Part shown: positions 5,777 to 8,400 of the stretch, piece by piece
How positions within the stretch are numbered: position 1 is the first letter of the stretch
How the letters are laid out: every line of letters begins with the position of its first letter
DNA from: a bacterium
Lineage (GTDB): Bacteria; Hydrogenedentota; Hydrogenedentia; Hydrogenedentiales; SLHB01
Assembly: GCA_024231375.1 (NCBI GenBank)
Contig: JAAEQP010000097.1
Coordinates: forward strand, 1-8,400
DNA length: 8,400 nucleotides
Direction of reading: 5' to 3'
Program-made: the position numbers and the translations under genes
Notes under the pieces: model-generated
What the model saw: only the letters and a program-made list of their open reading frames with translations
The model's database searches: none
Told to the model about the DNA's origin: nothing

Positions 5777-7195
5777 ATGTTGAATCGTCGGGCGTTTTGC
5801 CGGTCGGCTATGTTTGGGGCGGCTGGGGTATTGGCGGGGTGTGGTGGCGCGTACGTGGCGGCGAAGAAGAAGCGACCGAACATCCTGTTGGTCACGACCG
5901 ATGACCAAGGGGTGCATGCAGGATGCTACGGGGATCCCTATGCGCGGACGCCGAACCTGGACAAGATGGCGGCGGAGGGCGTTCGGTTCACGCGGGCGTA
6001 TGTGACGCAGGCGTCGTGCAGTCCGTCACGGAGCAGTATTTTCACGGGGTTGTATCCGCATCAGAATGGTCAGATCGGGTTGGCGCATCGGGGGTATTCG
6101 ATGCATGAGGGAATTCCGACGATGCCCGCGGTGCTCAAGGCGGCGGGGTATCGGACCGGCGTCATCGGGAAGGTGCATGTGGGGCCGAAGGAGGCGCTGC
6201 CGTTCGACTGGTTCGGTGGTGTTACGACGCCGGGGACGCGTCGTGTGAAGCTCGTGGCCGATCGCGCGGAGATCTTCCTTCGGGAGACGGGGGACGCGCC
6301 GTTCTTCCTGATGGTCAACTACTTCGATCCGCATCGTCCGTTGGCGGATCAGAGTGACGGGGTGCCGGAGCGCCCGTTGCAGCCGGAGGAGGTGAAGCCG
6401 TTCCCGTTCTTGGGATTGGACACGCCGAAGGTGCGCGGGGAGGTGGCGGCGTATTACAACTGTGTGGAGCGGGCGGACGCGGGGTTGGGTCTGTTGCTGG
6501 ATTTGCTGGAACGGACGGGGAAGGCGTCGAACACGTTGGTCGTTTATCTGGGCGACCATGGAGCGCCGTTCACGCGGAGCAAGACGACGTGCTATGAGGC
6601 GGGGGTGCAGGTTCCGTTCGTGGTACGTTGGCCGGGGCGGACCGCGGCGGGACGCGCGAACGACGGGTTTGCGTCGACGGTGGACCTTCTGCCGACGGTG
6701 GCGGAGGCAGCAGGGTTGGATCTGCCTGCGCCGGTGGCGGGGCGGTCGCTGGTTCCCTTGCTCGAAGGCAGGACAGTTGAATGGCGTTCGACGCTATGCA
6801 CAGAGTATACGTCGCACGGGCGCAAGAACTACTTTCCCCGGCGGGCGATTCGCGATGACCGGTTCAAACTGATCCTGAATCTGACGCCCGAGCGTGGGAA
6901 CCCGGTCGGAGGGGTGGATGGGTGTGCTGCGTGGCAGGCCTCGCGGGATTCCGCTCTGGAGGGCACGAAGATCCGGGAGGTGTACGACACCTATCGAAAT
7001 CCGCCACCAGTGGAGTTGTATGACCTCGAGAACGACCCGTACGAGTTCGAGAATCTCGCGGGCAAAGCGGAATCTGCTGAAGTAGAGGCGGGATTGATGG
7101 CGCAGTTGGAGGCATGGCGAAAGGAGACGGAGGATCCGCTGCTCGATCCGGAGGCTCTTGCCACTCTGACGCGAGAACACGGGGACACGAAGTAG
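5777..7195 (+). CDS. Cys-type sulfatase, sulfamidase-like, Tat lipoprotein
   Basis: A 472-aa exported sulfatase of the type I (S1) formylglycine family. The N-terminus has a twin-arginine motif (R4-R5, NRRAFCRS), a hydrophobic stretch and a LAGC lipobox (C22), suggesting Tat export and lipid anchoring. Metal ligands D42-D43 lie in TTDDQG. The CSPSR motif starts at C81, the residue to be matured to formylglycine by a separate FGE or anSME enzyme not encoded here. GKVHVGP and GDHGAPF follow. The order and wording of QNGQIGL, GKVHVGP, LYDLENDPYEFENLA and a C-terminal WRKETEDP resemble human SGSH (heparan N-sulfatase), so an S1_8-type N- or O-sulfatase on sulfated glycans is likely; the substrate is inferred. 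Start ATG 5777 has GGAGG five bases upstream. By eye, codons favour GCG, GGG, CGG and TTG, while neighbours favour C-ending forms, a possible sign of transfer. Confidence 0.92.
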   Translation: MLNRRAFCRSAMFGAAGVLAGCGGAYVAAKKKRPNILLVTTDDQGVHAGCYGDPYARTPNLDKMAAEGVRFTRAYVTQASCSPSRSSIFTGLYPHQNGQIGLAHRGYSMHEGIPTMPAVLKAAGYRTGVIGKVHVGPKEALPFDWFGGVTTPGTRRVKLVADRAEIFLRETGDAPFFLMVNYFDPHRPLADQSDGVPERPLQPEEVKPFPFLGLDTPKVRGEVAAYYNCVERADAGLGLLLDLLERTGKASNTLVVYLGDHGAPFTRSKTTCYEAGVQVPFVVRWPGRTAAGRANDGFASTVDLLPTVAEAAGLDLPAPVAGRSLVPLLEGRTVEWRSTLCTEYTSHGRKNYFPRRAIRDDRFKLILNLTPERGNPVGGVDGCAAWQASRDSALEGTKIREVYDTYRNPPPVELYDLENDPYEFENLAGKAESAEVEAGLMAQLEAWRKETEDPLLDPEALATLTREHGDTK

Positions 7196-7341
7196 ACCTG
7201 CACTTCGAGTTGGTGGAGGTGACCGGAAGGGTGGACTCCGTGGCCCTCTTCTACCGATCGGTTCTCGACAAGATGGCCATTGAGGTCATGTACTTCGATA
7301 CGCGCGGGAAGGTATCGAGGGCGGTCACGCACTACGCGTGA
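7190..7341 (+). pseudogene. C-terminal fragment of SnoaL/NTF2-like gene
   Basis: The frame ending at TGA 7339-7341 reads VDLHFELVEVTGRVDSVALF and then YRSVLDKMAIEVMYFDTRGK, VSRAVTHYA. This looks like the last beta strands of a SnoaL-like (NTF2-fold) protein, whose members often end in a 'YRS-EVM-FD-GKV-RA-AHY' pattern. Only about 50 residues of a usual ~120-150 are present. The sulfatase stop codon lies inside the matching region (TAG 7193-7195), and upstream the frame overlaps sulfatase DNA and gives unrelated sequence. No start codon with a good ribosome site precedes the conserved part. I read it as a gene remnant whose 5' part was lost, perhaps when the sulfatase arrived. The family match is from memory and moderate. 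Confidence 0.5.
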
Positions 7342-7357
7342 TGGGAGGTGCATGGGG

Positions 7358-7936
7358 ATGACCGTTCCTTGCGAGATGCAGAAGCAGGCCGACGCCGTCT
7401 TGCGCGAATCGGGACTGCTTGATGTCCTCACGCCTCTTGGGACCGTTCGGTTCGCGGGGAGCTACCGCCTGGGCCTAATGGTACGTCCCGACATCGACAT
7501 TATCGTCGCTGCCGAGGCGCCCAGCCGAGGCGAGGCCGTAAAGATCACGAAAAGGCTGCTGGACGATGGGTACTTCCAGAGCGTCGTCTTCATCGACAAC
7601 CTCTCATGGTCCGAGCGTCTAGACGCGCAAATGGCGGCCGTAGGCTTCTACTGGCACTTGGATGCTCCGAGATGCGGCCGTCAGTGGAAGTGCGATGTGT
7701 GGTATCTCAACCCCGAAGAAGACATCTTCGTGTCGCAGACAAAGCGCTTCGAGGAGTTGCTCACTGCCAATCCGGAGGCGCGGAGCACGATTCTCGACCT
7801 GAAGCGCGAGTTCCTGGAGGGGAAGGGCTACCGCCACGGCGCCACCGGAACGCGAATCTGCAAGGCCGTACTCGAACATGGGGTTACCACCGGCGCCGAG
7901 CTCATGAAGTTTCTGGGCGAGGCGCGCGATCAGTAG
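7358..7936 (+). CDS. Pol-beta-superfamily nucleotidyltransferase
   Basis: A 192-aa soluble protein with the DNA-polymerase-beta-like nucleotidyltransferase signature: G34-S35 followed by PDIDI, giving the metal-binding D45-x-D47. A likely third carboxylate is D113 in KCDVWYL. Such enzymes move a nucleotide from NTP to a protein, RNA or small molecule (for example aminoglycosides or lincosamides); the acceptor cannot be told here. The C-terminal part (about 120-192) is helical and has no recognised domain. No HEPN partner is adjacent, so a MNT-HEPN toxin-antitoxin pair is not supported. Start: GGGAGG at 7343-7348 is 9 bases before ATG 7358 and only 3 before ATG 7352. It follows the SnoaL-like fragment by 16 bases and could have been its operon partner. 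Confidence 0.75.
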   Translation: MTVPCEMQKQADAVLRESGLLDVLTPLGTVRFAGSYRLGLMVRPDIDIIVAAEAPSRGEAVKITKRLLDDGYFQSVVFIDNLSWSERLDAQMAAVGFYWHLDAPRCGRQWKCDVWYLNPEEDIFVSQTKRFEELLTANPEARSTILDLKREFLEGKGYRHGATGTRICKAVLEHGVTTGAELMKFLGEARDQ

Positions 7937-7972
7937 GGGGCTCACGCCGGTCTGCCCGCTACTCCGTGTACT

Positions 7973-8071
7973 TCACCACAGCTTGGCGGCGATGGCGAGG
8001 CGGTCGCGGGTGGCAATGGTGAGTCCACGGCCAGAACGGCTGGACGCAACGTCCACCCGAAAACATGGCAT
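7973..8071 (-). CDS. Possible 32-aa small ORF or gene remnant
   Basis: Reading the minus strand from ATG 8071 to TGA 7973 gives MPCFRVDVASSRSGRGLTIA, then TRDRLAIAAKLW. AAGGG lies about 7 bases before the ATG. From GLTIATRDRLAIAAKLW on, almost every codon ends in C or G, as in real genes of this genome, so it may be a short protein or the surviving C-terminus of a gene cut by the neighbouring repeat. I do not recognise the protein. It could equally be part of a dispersed noncoding repeat. Confidence 0.22.
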   Translation of the reverse strand: MPCFRVDVASSRSGRGLTIATRDRLAIAAKLW

Positions 8072-8121
8072 TGGATGGCCCTTATGCGGAGAACGTAACT
8101 CCTCCCATTGATGCAGGTAGT

Positions 8122-8232
8122 CCAACCCTTCCGGGTTGGTGAAGGTCATTGAGCCCTGAACCCCAGGTAGCCGTGCGTCCGAAGACGGACGCGGGCAACC
8201 TGGGGCTTTGAATGTCCAGCCCTACCGGGCTG
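8122..8232. repeat. Triple-hairpin palindromic intergenic repeat
   Basis: Three hairpins stand in a row. The first is a 7-bp stem CCAACCC/GGGTTGG with a TTCC loop (8122-8139). The second is a long stem: CCCCAGGT (8161-8168) with ACCTGGGG (8198-8205), enclosing GCC/GGC and GCGTCCG/CGGACGC closed by AAGA (8175-8192). The third is a 6-bp stem CAGCCC/GGGCTG with a TACC loop (8217-8232). The spacers around the central hairpin are themselves partly complementary (GTCATTGAGCC against GGCTTTGAATGTC), so the whole block is a near-palindrome. This layout resembles dispersed multi-hairpin repeats I associate with planctomycete and verrucomicrobial genomes. It is probably a non-autonomous element; no transposase is nearby. 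Confidence 0.72.
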
Positions 8233-8400
8233 AAGACATGGACCGATGGGGCCACCTCATTCCCGCGATCGAGCAACGGCGAACCGCCCTTCCCTGTGGG
8301 GACCTTCCAAAATCGCGATTCGACGCATGACCGAACCTGGGATGGTTTCGCTCACTTGGGCCGTTCGGCTGAACAGGCCCTTGCAGGCGTCCCTGGGCGA

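Larger units (their letters stand above)
7937..8400. other. Terminal intergenic region
   Basis: No convincing gene is visible in these 464 bases. They hold a possible 32-codon minus-strand ORF (7973-8071), a three-hairpin repeat (8122-8232) and a bulged hairpin (8358-8380, GGGCC-GTTC pairing with GAAC-A-GGCCC). A minus-strand frame is open from the window edge to a TGA at 8257-8259 and reads a plausible but unrecognised tail (MRRIAILEGPHREGRFAVA region). It could be the end of a gene entering from the right, but nothing identifies it. No T-rich terminator follows the nucleotidyltransferase. Confidence 0.5.

Noticed and set aside
7358..7936. MNT-HEPN toxin-antitoxin system
   Set aside because: The protein has a nucleotidyltransferase site but is larger than a typical MNT, and no HEPN gene lies on either side within the window.
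8122..8232. CRISPR array or intrinsic terminator
   Set aside because: The units are different hairpins rather than identical spaced repeats, and no T-run follows any stem.
8257..8400. Partial gene entering from the right on the minus strand, or a + strand start at 8327
   Set aside because: Both frames are open to the window edge, but they are short, mutually exclusive and unrecognised; openness alone is not evidence in this composition.

Overview
The window is GC-rich bacterial chromosome from an organism I cannot name from sequence alone. The mix fits a planctomycete, verrucomicrobial/lentisphaeral or Hydrogenedentes-like lineage: a GHL6/GH151-type glycosidase, a Cys-type sulfatase with a Tat-lipoprotein signal, a complete sigma-54 phage-shock-protein (Psp) module, and intergenic triple-hairpin repeats. 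That placement is an inference. No rRNA, tRNA, CRISPR array, transposase or replication origin was seen.

Layout. Bases 1-215 hold the end of an unidentified upstream region. Bases 216-2156 (+) encode a cytoplasmic TIM-barrel glycosidase of the alpha-L-fucosidase-like GHL6/GH151 type. A G-rich, hairpin-forming gap (2157-2379) separates it from a convergent minus-strand operon, pilZ-like (3872-3342), pspA (3315-2647), pspC (2601-2380). The divergent regulator pspF (4072-5163, +) is followed after 19 bases by a GNAT acetyltransferase (5183-5731). A sulfamidase-like S1 sulfatase (5777-7195) follows, then the broken C-terminal end of an apparent SnoaL/NTF2-like gene (about 7190-7341), then a small Pol-beta-type nucleotidyltransferase (7358-7936). 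The last 464 bases carry no convincing gene but contain a symmetric three-hairpin repeat (8122-8232).

How the parts work together. The centre is a self-contained envelope-stress circuit. PspF has the GAFTGA loop needed to activate sigma-54 polymerase. The pilZ-pspA-pspC transcript has an exact TGGCAC-N5-TTGC promoter (3924-3910, minus strand) about 37 bases before its first codon. PspA is the membrane-repair effector and inhibitor of PspF, and PspC is the membrane partner. The unusual part is the first gene, a PilZ protein with both c-di-GMP-binding motifs, which would tie c-di-GMP to the membrane-stress response. The glycosidase and sulfatase point to use of sulfated or fucosylated polysaccharides. 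The sulfatase has visibly different codon choice and sits against a gene fragment, suggesting acquisition and local rearrangement.
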